64,000 nt of DNA, from contig CALSSE010000015.1 in the NCBI GenBank assembly GCA_943788935.1, forward strand, positions 186,001 through 250,000, given 5' to 3'. This document shows, piece by piece, positions 17,514 to 26,120 of the stretch. Position 1 is the stretch's first letter; the number at the start of each line of letters is the position of its first letter. The notes below the pieces were generated by a model. That model was not told where the DNA came from and searched no databases. It saw only the letters and a program-made list of their open reading frames with translations. This DNA comes from an uncultured bacterium. GTDB taxonomy: Bacteria > Myxococcota_A > Bradymonadia > UBA7976 > VGTA01. The position numbers and the translations under genes are program-made.

Positions 17514-17695
17514 TCCATGGGGACAGGAACCCATGAGGACAGCGGTCCATGAGGAGAGCAGCCCCCGAAGGCCGTAAACTCATGAGGAGAGCAACCCATA
17601 AAGGCTGTAAACCCATGAGGACTATAATATTTAGGACTACACTGTTGAGACATATGACTTTATGTTGAGACATATGACTTTATGTTGAGACGTAT
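17514..17695 (+). repeat. Intergenic short tandem repeats before the DUF3800 gene
   Basis: The 215-bp gap between the YkvA gene and the DUF3800 gene holds two repeat families. At 17514-17628 the motif CCATGAGGA or close variants recurs four to five times. At 17644-17683 a 20-bp unit (GTTGAGACATATGACTTTAT) is present twice perfectly, with a third degraded copy to about 17703. The start codon of the DUF3800 gene lies just past a fourth fragment (TATGACCTTATG), so copy number changes could alter its leader. No convincing promoter boxes seen. Confidence 0.85.
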
Positions 17696-17721
17696 AACCC
17701 TAAAATAAGAGGTATGACCTT

Positions 17722-20037
17722 ATGAGAGAGCTCCGCCGAGATTATACGCTATTTATTGATGAGAGCGGTCAGTTTGGGGAAGAGGCTCTCCGAGAGGAGC
17801 GCCTGCAGGAGAGGCCTTCTAGCCAAATCTGTGGCATCTTGCTCCCAGGTATTTATGAGAAGAAGCGACGGGGAGATGACCTCCCCCCAGCTTTACTCTC
17901 TCTTTTTCCTAAAGGAGGAGAGAAGCATGCGGTCGATATGTCACATGCAGATCGAGCCAAGCTCCTTGAGAAGGTTATTAAACTGACTAAACGTTCAGAG
18001 TGGCGATTGGTAAGATTAGTGAACAACTCAGGGATCGGTGAGGGGGCAGTGATCCAAACTTATACGAGGATGGTCGCTGAGTTAATCGTCTGTCTATATC
18101 AATCTTTGTGTGAAGAGCGCCCTAATGAACAGCCGGTGATTCACCTCACCTATGCTCAAGTCTTACTCGGGAAGCGGGTAGAGGGCCGTGATTACTATTT
18201 CTCTCGCAATGAGGTGAGCTCAGCGATCCGTCATAGAGGATCACCGATCATGATCCCGATCTTGGAGTACCAAGAGGCGATTAGCCGCGAGCTTCACATC
18301 GATCTCCGATATGGTCTAGGACTCGCTGAAGACGAGACAAATCAGATCTTAGGTAAGGTGATCGAGGAGAGTGCGCGTATTCACCCAGCCCTACAGCTTA
18401 GTGATATCGTGAGTAACGGTACCTATAAACGTGGTCGCGCGATGCGTCATTATCCAGGGGTTCGCGCTCAAATTCTCGACTTGATTGAGCCCTATGACTA
18501 TGAGCTTCACCCGCTTAAGCCTCAGCATCAAGCAGAAGATCTAGCGAGTCACCGCGCGCTCGGACAAGCGATTTCTCTCACCTTATATAACTTGAATCAG
18601 AGGACACTCAGCGAAGAGGCGACATCTCGACTAGAAGAGACACTGCAAGAGCTTCTTGAGGATCTCTCTGAAGAGCACAGCGCTGAGCTCCGCAGTGACC
18701 TCCAAGCGATCATTGATGGTATTGAAGATATCGTTCAGCGTCAGAGAGATGCCTCGGTCGCTGAGCACTTTATTCAGGTTATTATGGAGCGAGTGATCGA
18801 TCCTCTAGAGAAACTTATTCTTGATGTACATGGTCAATCAGATCTCAATTGGGCGCGCTATCGAATTCTAAATCTTGCGCTCGCTAACGCCAATCATAGC
18901 GGTGAAATAGGTTTAGCGAGAGAGCGCCGAGAAGCTCTCAACGCACTTCGTTCGAGCATCAATGATCGCTGGGAAGAGATCCCGATTGTCATGGAGAGTC
19001 AACTAAACATAGCGATAAGCCTCGGAGAAGAACTCGATTTTAGCGCGGGGGTTGAGCTCGCAGAGAAGGTCTGTGGGTTTTATCAAGACCTCTCCTCAAT
19101 GCTAGGCGCTTTCCGAGGAGAGGAGCTCATTGCTCCTCAGCTCAAAATGAGCGGTCATATCTCTGCGCTCGGGACTACTTTAACCTTAGAGAGATATCTA
19201 TGTCTGACTAAACTAGTCCGCGGAGAGGTCATCGATGATGTCATCGACCGTGGCCGCTCGATCGGAGCAGAGGCGTTGACGATGTGTCATATTCGTGAAG
19301 ACCGAATGAGGTTCCATCAACAGCTCGCTCATTTAGAGTCACTCGGTGGAAGCTATGAGCGGGCTTGGACGCAGCTATATGAAGGTCTAGATGGTGATCC
19401 CCCATTGTCTTCGAGCTCATCTCTCTCGGAGTTAAGAGGAGCTTGCATAATGGCGCTCGATGATCTCAGCGGCGAGGAGCTACTCTTCCCTTTATTTCAT
19501 TGCTTAAGGCTTTGCGTCTCTGAACGTCAAAAACGAAAGACAGAGGATCTTATTGAGATCGCAGAGGACCTTATTAAGCTCAGTCAGCGTCGAGTGTCAG
19601 AGTTATTGAGCGGACAAACAGACGACTATCCAGCCCATGGGATACTGCGAGCTTGGTCTACTCTGAACGCTAGCTTGGGTGATGATGCAGCGGCGATAGG
19701 TGGGTTACGAGTACTTGAGCGATTAGTCGCTAAAGAGTCGGGAGCGATAGGGTTACGGTTGGTCACCCTCTGCGCTCACATTGAGGTCGCTGTTCTCCTC
19801 GCTCAAATGGGTAAAAAAGACCGCGCTCTACAGGTATTGCAGAAGGATAAGCGACAGCGGGGAGGACATTTAGTCGCCAAGTCAGCGAGTCTTATTCGTC
19901 GTTCAACGACAGAGATCCCGAAACTTGATAGATGGATTGAAGAGCTCCTTCAAGCGACCGATCAGTGGCTGAGCAGTGGGGGGAGCCCTCAAGAAGGTGA
20001 GCGGCTGCTACAATGGGCGGCCTGCTTTGTAGGTTAA
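17722..20037 (+). CDS. DUF3800 domain protein with C-terminal helical repeats
   Basis: 771 residues. Residues about 1-260 match DUF3800, an RNase H-like fold domain of unknown activity: LFIDESGQFG near the N-terminus supplies the conserved Asp-Glu, and HPALQLSDIVSNGTYKR near residue 235 is the late conserved Asp motif. Residues about 290-350 look coiled, and the remaining about 400 residues are helical with TPR-like pairs (AWTQLYEGLDGDPP, LVTLCAHIEVAVLLAQMGKKDRALQVLQ). DUF3800 proteins often occur in mobile or defence contexts, but here no partner gene is obvious. GAGG lies 9 nt before the ATG. Confidence 0.72.
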   Translation: MRELRRDYTLFIDESGQFGEEALREERLQERPSSQICGILLPGIYEKKRRGDDLPPALLSLFPKGGEKHAVDMSHADRAKLLEKVIKLTKRSEWRLVRLVNNSGIGEGAVIQTYTRMVAELIVCLYQSLCEERPNEQPVIHLTYAQVLLGKRVEGRDYYFSRNEVSSAIRHRGSPIMIPILEYQEAISRELHIDLRYGLGLAEDETNQILGKVIEESARIHPALQLSDIVSNGTYKRGRAMRHYPGVRAQILDLIEPYDYELHPLKPQHQAEDLASHRALGQAISLTLYNLNQRTLSEEATSRLEETLQELLEDLSEEHSAELRSDLQAIIDGIEDIVQRQRDASVAEHFIQVIMERVIDPLEKLILDVHGQSDLNWARYRILNLALANANHSGEIGLARERREALNALRSSINDRWEEIPIVMESQLNIAISLGEELDFSAGVELAEKVCGFYQDLSSMLGAFRGEELIAPQLKMSGHISALGTTLTLERYLCLTKLVRGEVIDDVIDRGRSIGAEALTMCHIREDRMRFHQQLAHLESLGGSYERAWTQLYEGLDGDPPLSSSSSLSELRGACIMALDDLSGEELLFPLFHCLRLCVSERQKRKTEDLIEIAEDLIKLSQRRVSELLSGQTDDYPAHGILRAWSTLNASLGDDAAAIGGLRVLERLVAKESGAIGLRLVTLCAHIEVAVLLAQMGKKDRALQVLQKDKRQRGGHLVAKSASLIRRSTTEIPKLDRWIEELLQATDQWLSSGGSPQEGERLLQWAACFVG

Positions 20038-20096
20038 TCACTCTTCGCTTTGTGGAGAGTAGTGAGAGGGGAACTCTTATACTTTGCCGTGTCAGC

Positions 20097-21005
20097 TCAA
20101 GAGAAGAGGTTCTCCATGGAGAGATATTTATCCCCTCGATCACAGACGATGAAGACGATGACGCTACCGCTAGGTGCGGCTTTTGCGACCTGTAGCGCCG
20201 CCCAACAAGAGCCGCCGGAAGAGGGACCACAGAAGATCCCTTCTTCACGAGTGAGTCGGCGGGCGGTCTCCATGGCTTCTTCAGATTGAACATCTAGGAT
20301 GTGATCAACGCGCTGAGGCTCAAAGATGGTAGGGAGATACTCTTGGGACCACCGACGGATCCCGGGGATCTTAGATTCACCGGCGGGTTGGACTCCGATG
20401 ATTTTGACTGTTGGATCACGTGACTTAAGGTAGCGAGAGGTTCCCATGATCGTCCCCGTAGTCCCCATAGCGCTGACGAAGTGGGTTACAGAGCCGCTTG
20501 TCGCCTTATAAATCTCTGGTCCTGTTGAGCGGAAATGCATCTCTGGGTTAGCGTCGTTACCAAATTGGTTCAACATCAAGTGGGTCCCCTCTTGATGAAG
20601 ACTCCGAGCGAGATCGATGGCTCGCTCCATCCCACCCTCAACCAGCTGCACTTCGGCGCCGTAGGCTCTCATCGTTGCCACCCGCTCTCGCGTAGCAGTA
20701 TTGGGCATCACGAGCTTGATCGGGAGACCTTTGAGAGAGGCGATCATCGCTAAAGCGATCCCGGTATTCCCGCTGGTAGCCTCGACGATGGTCTTCCCTC
20801 TTAAAGCCCCCGACTCTTCTGCAGCGGTGATCATACCGAAAGCCGCTCGATCTTTAACGGAGCCACCGAGGTTGGTTCCTTCTAGTTTCCCATAGATAGT
20901 AACATCATCTCTAGGGTTTAAGCTGTGTAACAGGGCGAGTGGTGTGTCACCGATGAGACCTTTAAATCGGCCAAAAGGGGTCACGTTTTGATCTTCAAGA
21001 CTCAT
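20097..21005 (-). CDS. cysM: Cysteine synthase B (O-acetylserine sulfhydrylase)
   Basis: 302 residues, the normal length for CysM. The PLP-binding Lys51 is in GGSVKDRAA; the substrate loop TSGNTG is at about 77-82, and the PLP phosphate loop MGTTGT is present. IPGIRRWSQEYLPTIFEP is the segment that distinguishes CysM from CysK. The enzyme makes cysteine from O-acetylserine and sulfide or thiosulfate in the cytosol. A GAGGA ribosome-binding site precedes the ATG. The gene converges with the DUF3800 gene, 59 bp apart. Confidence 0.95.
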   Translation of the reverse strand: MSLEDQNVTPFGRFKGLIGDTPLALLHSLNPRDDVTIYGKLEGTNLGGSVKDRAAFGMITAAEESGALRGKTIVEATSGNTGIALAMIASLKGLPIKLVMPNTATRERVATMRAYGAEVQLVEGGMERAIDLARSLHQEGTHLMLNQFGNDANPEMHFRSTGPEIYKATSGSVTHFVSAMGTTGTIMGTSRYLKSRDPTVKIIGVQPAGESKIPGIRRWSQEYLPTIFEPQRVDHILDVQSEEAMETARRLTREEGIFCGPSSGGSCWAALQVAKAAPSGSVIVFIVCDRGDKYLSMENLFS

Positions 21006-21153
21006 TCATTGATCCTCTTATGTGAGCGGCGGGTTATTCAAAAATCAGCATACGAATCTGACTAGCGAGAGGCAAGAAAAGTGAGTAATAGTGCATTTGA
21101 CTATGAATTGAATAAGACTTGCTCACCGCTTATCATGAGAGATAAATCACTCA

Positions 21154-22065
21154 ATGCCTCTAGCAGATAATCAACAGAAACAACAATCACTTGAGGGACT
21201 CTCCCTACTGATGGTCGGGGTCGTCGCGATCAGCTTTGCGGCCCCGCTGTTTAAATTGAGTCAGCCGGTTCACCCCTTGGTCGCTGCTGCTACTAGGTTG
21301 AGCTTGGCGGCGATTCTGTGGTTTGGAGTGACGTTATGGCGAGCGCGGGGTGGAATGATCAAGCGGTCTCATCTTTATGGTAGACAGGGACGAGTAGCGA
21401 TGTTGTGTGGTTTATGCTACGCGGTTCACTTTGGCGCATGGGTGTGGTCATTAGGGCTCACCTCTGTGATCGCCTCGGCGACCTTAGTGACTACGACTCC
21501 AATTATGCTAGGATTTGTCGCTTGGCTCAAAGGGAGAGATCGACCAAGCGGTCGACTCATCAAGAGCGGTCTCATCGCTACAATGGGAGTGATACTTTTC
21601 GCCTTCGATAGTCAAGGAGGAGAGGGGAGGCTCTCCGGTGATCTACTCGCTTTGCTTGGCGCTTTAGCGATGGTCCCCTATTTGTTAATGACTCGAGGAC
21701 TCGGTGACTCCCTGCGCCTCGCTCCCTTCTCTTTAATCGCGACTTCGGTTGGCGCGATCACGCTGTGGGTGATCGCGGCGATAGCCCTCCCTCCCGAGCA
21801 ACTTACCTTCCCTCAGGGCTCTCCACTCTATGCGCTCATAGCTGCAGCCTTGGTTCCTCAGATGATCGGTCATAGCGCTCTCACGGTGAGCTTAAAGAGA
21901 TTCACACCGACAGAGGTCGGCATCGCGACGCTGCTAGAACCTCTAGGGGCCTCTCTATTGGCGTGGATATGGTTGAAAGAGCCTCAGTCGCTTTCATCGT
22001 TGATCGCGGCGTTGATCACCTTGGGCGCAGTCATGAATGCCCTACCGAAGTATGATCGAGAGTGA
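21154..22065 (+). CDS. EamA/DMT-family permease
   Basis: 303 residues with about ten membrane helices arranged as two EamA repeats. The first starts SLLMVGVVAISFAAPLFKL; the second begins after GRLSGDLLALLGALAMVPYLL. The Pro-rich LVTTTPIMLGFVAWL and the late LLEPLGASLLAWIWLKEP are typical drug/metabolite transporter motifs. Substrate cannot be told. Diverges from cysM across 148 bp. The stop codon lies within a 15-bp tandem repeat. Confidence 0.88.
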   Translation: MPLADNQQKQQSLEGLSLLMVGVVAISFAAPLFKLSQPVHPLVAAATRLSLAAILWFGVTLWRARGGMIKRSHLYGRQGRVAMLCGLCYAVHFGAWVWSLGLTSVIASATLVTTTPIMLGFVAWLKGRDRPSGRLIKSGLIATMGVILFAFDSQGGEGRLSGDLLALLGALAMVPYLLMTRGLGDSLRLAPFSLIATSVGAITLWVIAAIALPPEQLTFPQGSPLYALIAAALVPQMIGHSALTVSLKRFTPTEVGIATLLEPLGASLLAWIWLKEPQSLSSLIAALITLGAVMNALPKYDRE

Positions 22066-22120
22066 TCTGAGACAGAGTGATCTGAGACAGAGTGATCTGA
22101 GACAGAGTGATCTGAGACAG
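22061..22120 (+). repeat. 15-bp tandem repeat, four perfect copies
   Basis: AGTGATCTGAGACAG occurs four times in a row, starting over the stop codon of the permease gene and filling most of the space before the convergent GH5-like gene. No clear hairpin with a T tract, so it is not an obvious terminator. Confidence 0.95.
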
Positions 22121-22134
22121 AGCGCGAAGAAGGC

Positions 22135-23787
22135 TCAATGAAGTCCGAGTTGACCCTGGATCGCTAATCCCCACTCTGTAGGTTGCAGGGGCATATCGAT
22201 CCCGCAGCCATTATTCGTTTGGTCGACGAGCATCGGTGAGGAGACGCAGCGCATATGGAAAGTCCACGCTAACCAAGAGACATTGAGTCGCTCTGCTTCC
22301 TGGATGAGAGCCATGGCATCAGGCTGAGTCATGAGTCGCTGAGGAGTATCACTCGGTCCAAAAGCACTTATGATCACGGGGAGAGTTTGAGCAGGGTTTA
22401 CGAGTAAGGAGTCAAATCGAGTTTGAGCAGCGAAGATCTGAGCCTCATATACGATATTACTGCCTCCCCCAGCGGTGATGGGATAATCGATATAGTGACT
22501 CAATACGCTCCCCTGGTCACTAAGTCCGGGGACTGAGATGAGGTGTCGATAGCCGGAGAGGGTCTGCTCCTCCTGACGAATGACCTCTACCGCATTATTC
22601 ATCGCCTCCCAAGCGACTGCGTCTTGCTGACCATCACTGTTTTGACGAACGCCTGGAGAGACACTAAATATCACTTGTGGCGCGTCATAGAAACGTCTCA
22701 CGAGTTCTCTGAGGACCTCTTGACTCTGATTACTTGGATATCCCTCATCAGTGAAGCTAGGCTCTCGCCATAGGTTCAGGATTACATAGGTCCCTTGTCT
22801 TTGACCAATATGATGTACAATGCGCTCTATATCGGAGAGATAGGCTCGATCTTCCAAGAGTGGACGATGCTGGATTCGACCACTCGCTACGGGATAACTC
22901 TCTAGGTTAAGACGGATAAAGTTGGCTCCCCAGAGATCGACAACCTCGTCTACTCTGCGGAGAACCTCATCGACATCTGGTTGGATCCATGTACAAGTGT
23001 CACATGAACGGGTGTCATGTAAATTCACTCCTCGACCTACCCACTGAATCGCGCCGGTTTGGTAGATATTAGGTCCAGAGGTGTAAAGCCATGGTGTAAG
23101 AGAGATAGGACGCCCCATATCGGGTGAGATCATCTCTCCAGCGACGCCCATATCTGTACTCATCTCTCCGGCGATGTCTCCAGCGATGTCTCCTGCTGTG
23201 TTTCCAGCGGACTCTCCGGCTGTGTCTCCGGCGGTGTCTCCGGCGGTGTCTCCGGCGGTGTCTCCGGCGGTGTCTCCGGCGGTGTCTCCGGCGGTGTCTC
23301 CAGCGGTGTCTCCGGCGGTGTCTCCAGCCATCATCTCCATGTCCATGTCTGATGCGCCAGCGTCATCCATTCCTTGGTCACGAGGGAGAACACGCATCCC
23401 TTCATCGAGATCAGCGTCAGCGAGATTCGGATTCATATCGGTGAAGTCAAAGTCAGGGGGCTCACAGGCCAGGCTCGCTCCACTATCTCCTCCTCGACGT
23501 CTCAAGGACTCACAATAACCTCGAGGGGGCGCTTGACAAGCGCCCTCTACGCAGGCTTCCCCCTCTACACATTGGAAGTATGCCGTACAGGCGTTGAGAC
23601 AAGCGCCCTCGACACAGCGTTCGTCAGAGCTACACTGACTGTTAAGGAGACAATTAGACTCACAGCCTGACAAGATGACGCTCCCCAAGCTACACAGCAA
23701 AGACAAGGTCATCAAGGGGAGACCAAGCCGTATAGGAGTTTGTTTGAAGAGCTGGAGAATGTTATTGGTCATGAGCTTAGTATACAC
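22135..23787 (-). CDS. Lipoprotein with AGDT stalk and a GH5-like domain lacking catalytic Glu
   Basis: 550 residues. The signal peptide ends in a lipobox (VILSGC); GTG at 23787 is used here, with an ATG five codons later as alternative. A Cys-rich stretch with two CVEGAC units follows, then an array of AGDT-type units (about 152-207), then a TIM-barrel-like domain resembling glycoside hydrolase family 5 (VGRGVNLHDTRS, ANFIRLNLESYP, YVILNLWREP, MALIQEAERLNVSWLAWTFHMR). The usual NEP acid/base motif reads FSVSPGV, and the GEFG-type nucleophile reads VIISAFGP, so both catalytic glutamates look absent. It may bind rather than cleave glycan. Convergent with the permease. Confidence 0.72.
   Translation of the reverse strand: MYTKLMTNNILQLFKQTPIRLGLPLMTLSLLCSLGSVILSGCESNCLLNSQCSSDERCVEGACLNACTAYFQCVEGEACVEGACQAPPRGYCESLRRRGGDSGASLACEPPDFDFTDMNPNLADADLDEGMRVLPRDQGMDDAGASDMDMEMMAGDTAGDTAGDTAGDTAGDTAGDTAGDTAGDTAGDTAGESAGNTAGDIAGDIAGEMSTDMGVAGEMISPDMGRPISLTPWLYTSGPNIYQTGAIQWVGRGVNLHDTRSCDTCTWIQPDVDEVLRRVDEVVDLWGANFIRLNLESYPVASGRIQHRPLLEDRAYLSDIERIVHHIGQRQGTYVILNLWREPSFTDEGYPSNQSQEVLRELVRRFYDAPQVIFSVSPGVRQNSDGQQDAVAWEAMNNAVEVIRQEEQTLSGYRHLISVPGLSDQGSVLSHYIDYPITAGGGSNIVYEAQIFAAQTRFDSLLVNPAQTLPVIISAFGPSDTPQRLMTQPDAMALIQEAERLNVSWLAWTFHMRCVSSPMLVDQTNNGCGIDMPLQPTEWGLAIQGQLGLH
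23166..23331 (-). repeat. 12-bp tandem repeat encoding AGDT units
   Basis: Nine AGDT units followed by variants AGES, AGNT, AGDI and AGEM lie between the Cys-rich N-terminus and the GH5-like domain. Ala-Gly is encoded mostly GCC GGA. The array begins to decay at its C-terminal side. Confidence 0.93.
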
Positions 23788-23866
23788 GATATTATTTTCC
23801 TTGTGACATTCGTCTCGCGGTGACCGTCTTACGTTTATTGCCTCAAGTTTATGATCTCAAGTTTAT

Positions 23867-23902
23867 TGTCACATTATTAGTCACATCATTAGTCACATCA
23901 TT
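23867..23902 (+). repeat. 12-bp tandem repeat, three copies, intergenic
   Basis: AGTCACATCATT is present twice perfectly (23879-23902), preceded by a diverged copy (TGTCACATTATT). It lies in the 273-bp space between the divergent GH5-like lipoprotein gene and fabI, beside two copies of CTCAAGTTTAT (from about 23842). It may be part of the control region of one or both genes, but no promoter is clear. Confidence 0.75.
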
Positions 23903-24060
23903 ACGATCAATGTCGGGTGTATAGTGTATTGACCATGAGCGCAAGAATCACTCCTATTTATGGGTAGGGTTTTCAAAAATGCTCGTCATAAAAGTATGAT
24001 TGAACGTATGATCATGTCACGAGTCTGTTAATAAACCTTATTAAACCGAGAGTAAAGACG

Positions 24061-24975
24061 ATGAGCAGCGTAGATCAGCCTTCGGGATTAGGAACTTCGG
24101 GATTAGGAACTTCGGGATTAGGAACTTCGGGATCAGGAGCTTCGGGGTCAGGGGCAGCCTCTGCCCTAAATACTTCAACTCGCTCACTTCTTTGTCCTCT
24201 GCGACTTAATGGTAAGCGAGGGATTATCTTTGGAGTAGCGAATCATCGTTCGATCGCATGGGCTTGTGCAGAGCGGCTCATGGAGTGTGGAGCAGAGGTG
24301 ATTCTCGCTGTGTTGGATGAACGCTCTGAGAAGCGGGCTAGATCATTATTAGCTGAGAGAGAAGAGGAGAGTGAGCACGCTGTCTACCAGTGTGATCTTC
24401 GGGTTGAAGATGAACTGCTCTCGCTCATCGATACCGTTAAACGTAATCAGGGGAAGATTGACTTTGTCATTCATAGTGTCGCTTTTGCCCATCTAGAAGA
24501 CCTCAAGCAGCCGATCAGTCAGTGTCGTCAGCGAGGTTTTTTAGACGCAATGGAGGTGAGCGCCTTTAGCTTATTATCGATCGTCAATGCCTGTCGAGAG
24601 CTGTGGAGTGAGTCAGCCTCAGTGGTTACTATGAGTTATATTGGAGCTGAGATTGCCATTCCTTCTTATGGGGTAATGGGCCCAATAAAAGCCGCTCTTG
24701 AAGCAGAGGTCAGATATCTGGCTGCAGAAGTAGGGGAGCGAGGGGTCAGAGTGAACGCGGTCAGCGCAGGGCCTCTGAAAACGCTCGCCGCTTCAGCGGT
24801 TCCGGGGTTCAGGAAACAGCTCAAAGAGAGCGGAGACTTTACTCCACTTAAGCGTAGAGTGAACCACAGAGAGGTCGCCGATACCGTCTGCTTTTTATGT
24901 AGTCAAATGAGCAGTGGAATCACTGGAGAGGTCATTCATGTAGACGCTGGTCAGCATGCAGTGCGGATGCAATAA
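24061..24975 (+). CDS. fabI: Enoyl-ACP reductase FabI with a repeat-bearing N-terminal extension
   Basis: 304 residues against about 260 for a normal FabI. The reductase begins near residue 50 (LNGKRGIIFGVANHRSIAWACAERL), with the GVANxxSIAW cofactor loop. The catalytic motif YGVMGPIKAALE has Tyr-x6-Lys spacing, and the FabI-specific tail GITGEVIHVDAGQH is present. The enzyme catalyses the last step of fatty-acid elongation with NADH or NADPH. The first about 45 residues are extra and include SGLGT/SGSGA repeats. GAGAG precedes the ATG; no better internal ATG exists before the core, so the extension is probably translated. Enzyme identity is firm, exact start less so. Confidence 0.88.
   Translation: MSSVDQPSGLGTSGLGTSGLGTSGSGASGSGAASALNTSTRSLLCPLRLNGKRGIIFGVANHRSIAWACAERLMECGAEVILAVLDERSEKRARSLLAEREEESEHAVYQCDLRVEDELLSLIDTVKRNQGKIDFVIHSVAFAHLEDLKQPISQCRQRGFLDAMEVSAFSLLSIVNACRELWSESASVVTMSYIGAEIAIPSYGVMGPIKAALEAEVRYLAAEVGERGVRVNAVSAGPLKTLAASAVPGFRKQLKESGDFTPLKRRVNHREVADTVCFLCSQMSSGITGEVIHVDAGQHAVRMQ
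24082..24156 (+). repeat. 15-bp tandem repeat in the fabI 5' end
   Basis: Three perfect copies of TCGGGATTAGGAACT (SGLGT) are followed by two altered copies (SGSGA). It is in frame at the start of fabI, before the conserved nucleotide-binding fold. Confidence 0.92.
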
Positions 24976-25203
24976 TGAAAAAATCGGACATCGCTTCTTT
25001 TTTTATCGACAAATACCTATAATTTCGATTGAATCTAGTTACATATGTAAGAGTATGTAGTCTCAGGTTGTTTTGAGGCGATGCGCGCAGCTGCACTCAA
25101 TGATTTTTATGGATATGTGGGGGAGCTGAGAGACCTTCTCTAGGGTTGAGGAGAGCGCGAGAGCGTAGAGGATGCGCTCAAGATTGTGAATAAGGAGAAA
25201 TAA

Positions 25204-26067
25204 ATGAGTATGCTAAATCCACACCTCCCCTCCCCTTCGCTTGATGAGCAGGTGAGAGAGGCGACAGCAGCGATTAAGGCACGGGTTGACATCAACCCTG
25301 AGCTTGGATTGATTTTGGGGTCAGGTCTCGGCTTTCTCGCCGACCACTTTGAAGATGTAGTGAGTATTCCCTATCAAGAGATCCCACACTTCCCACTCAG
25401 CACGATCGTGGGTCATGAGGGGAGCTTAGTGATAGGCACATTGGATGGAGTACGCTGTGTCTGTATGAAAGGTCGAGTCCACTATTATGAGGGGTACCCG
25501 ATGGCTCGCTTGGCTTTCCCTGTCTACGTGATGCGTGGCTTAGGGATTCATACGCTGTTAGTTACCAACGCCGCCGGTGGAGTGAATCCTGACTTTAATG
25601 TGGGAGATGTGATGGTCATCGAGGATCATCTTAACCTCTTGGGCGATAATCCTCTTCGAGGTCCAAATCTCGATCACTTTGGTCCACGCTTTCCCGATAT
25701 GTCTTATGGATATCAACGAGAGCTGATGAGTCTTTGGGATAAAGAAGCTGAGAGTCTTGGTCTATCCCTTCGTCGCGGCGTATATGCGGCGATGTTAGGG
25801 CCTTCCTATGAGACTCCCGCCGAGATTCGCATGTTGCATAGGATGGGCGCGGATGCGGTGGGGATGTCGACGGTCCCCGAGGTGATCATCGCTAATCATT
25901 GTGGTATCAGAGTCACCGGTCTCTCGTTAATCACTAATAAAGCGGCGGGAATCCTCGACCAACCTCTGACTCATGAAGAGGTAAAGGAGGCAGCGGAGCA
26001 GGCCAAAGCGAGCCTCGCGCCCTTGGTGCGTCAAGTGATTTCCCAGCTTGGGGAAGAGAGCCCCTAA
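25204..26067 (+). CDS. punA: Purine nucleoside phosphorylase, trimeric type
   Basis: 287 residues, normal for the trimeric (type II) family. Motifs in order: LILGSGLGFLAD (phosphate loop), MKGRVHYYEGYPM, LLVTNAAGGVNP, GPSYETPAEIRML and VGMSTVPEVIIANHCG, with SLITNKAAG containing the base-binding Asn. It splits purine nucleosides with phosphate to base and ribose-1-phosphate. A strong GGAG lies 6 nt before the ATG. The gene converges with rsmI. Confidence 0.94.
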   Translation: MSMLNPHLPSPSLDEQVREATAAIKARVDINPELGLILGSGLGFLADHFEDVVSIPYQEIPHFPLSTIVGHEGSLVIGTLDGVRCVCMKGRVHYYEGYPMARLAFPVYVMRGLGIHTLLVTNAAGGVNPDFNVGDVMVIEDHLNLLGDNPLRGPNLDHFGPRFPDMSYGYQRELMSLWDKEAESLGLSLRRGVYAAMLGPSYETPAEIRMLHRMGADAVGMSTVPEVIIANHCGIRVTGLSLITNKAAGILDQPLTHEEVKEAAEQAKASLAPLVRQVISQLGEESP

Positions 26068-26091
26068 GAAGCTCACGCAAGAAGCTCACGC
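26066..26091 (+). repeat. 13-bp direct repeat, two copies
   Basis: AAGAAGCTCACGC occurs twice in tandem across and just after the stop codon of the purine nucleoside phosphorylase gene, in the 53-bp gap before the convergent rsmI. Confidence 0.8.
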
Positions 26092-26120
26092 AGTCGCTTC
26101 GAGGTTGACGATGACCTCCG

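Noticed and set aside
14453..20037. Defence island containing the Mrr-like and DUF3800 proteins
   Set aside because: Only two loosely defence-linked domains, separated by unrelated genes, with no integrase, methylase or composition change; kept only as a possibility in single findings.
25081..25143. A 20-codon frame (starting MRAAALNDFYG) upstream of the purine nucleoside phosphorylase gene, with GAGG nearby
   Set aside because: Too short to support without conservation; could be a leader peptide but nothing else indicates it.
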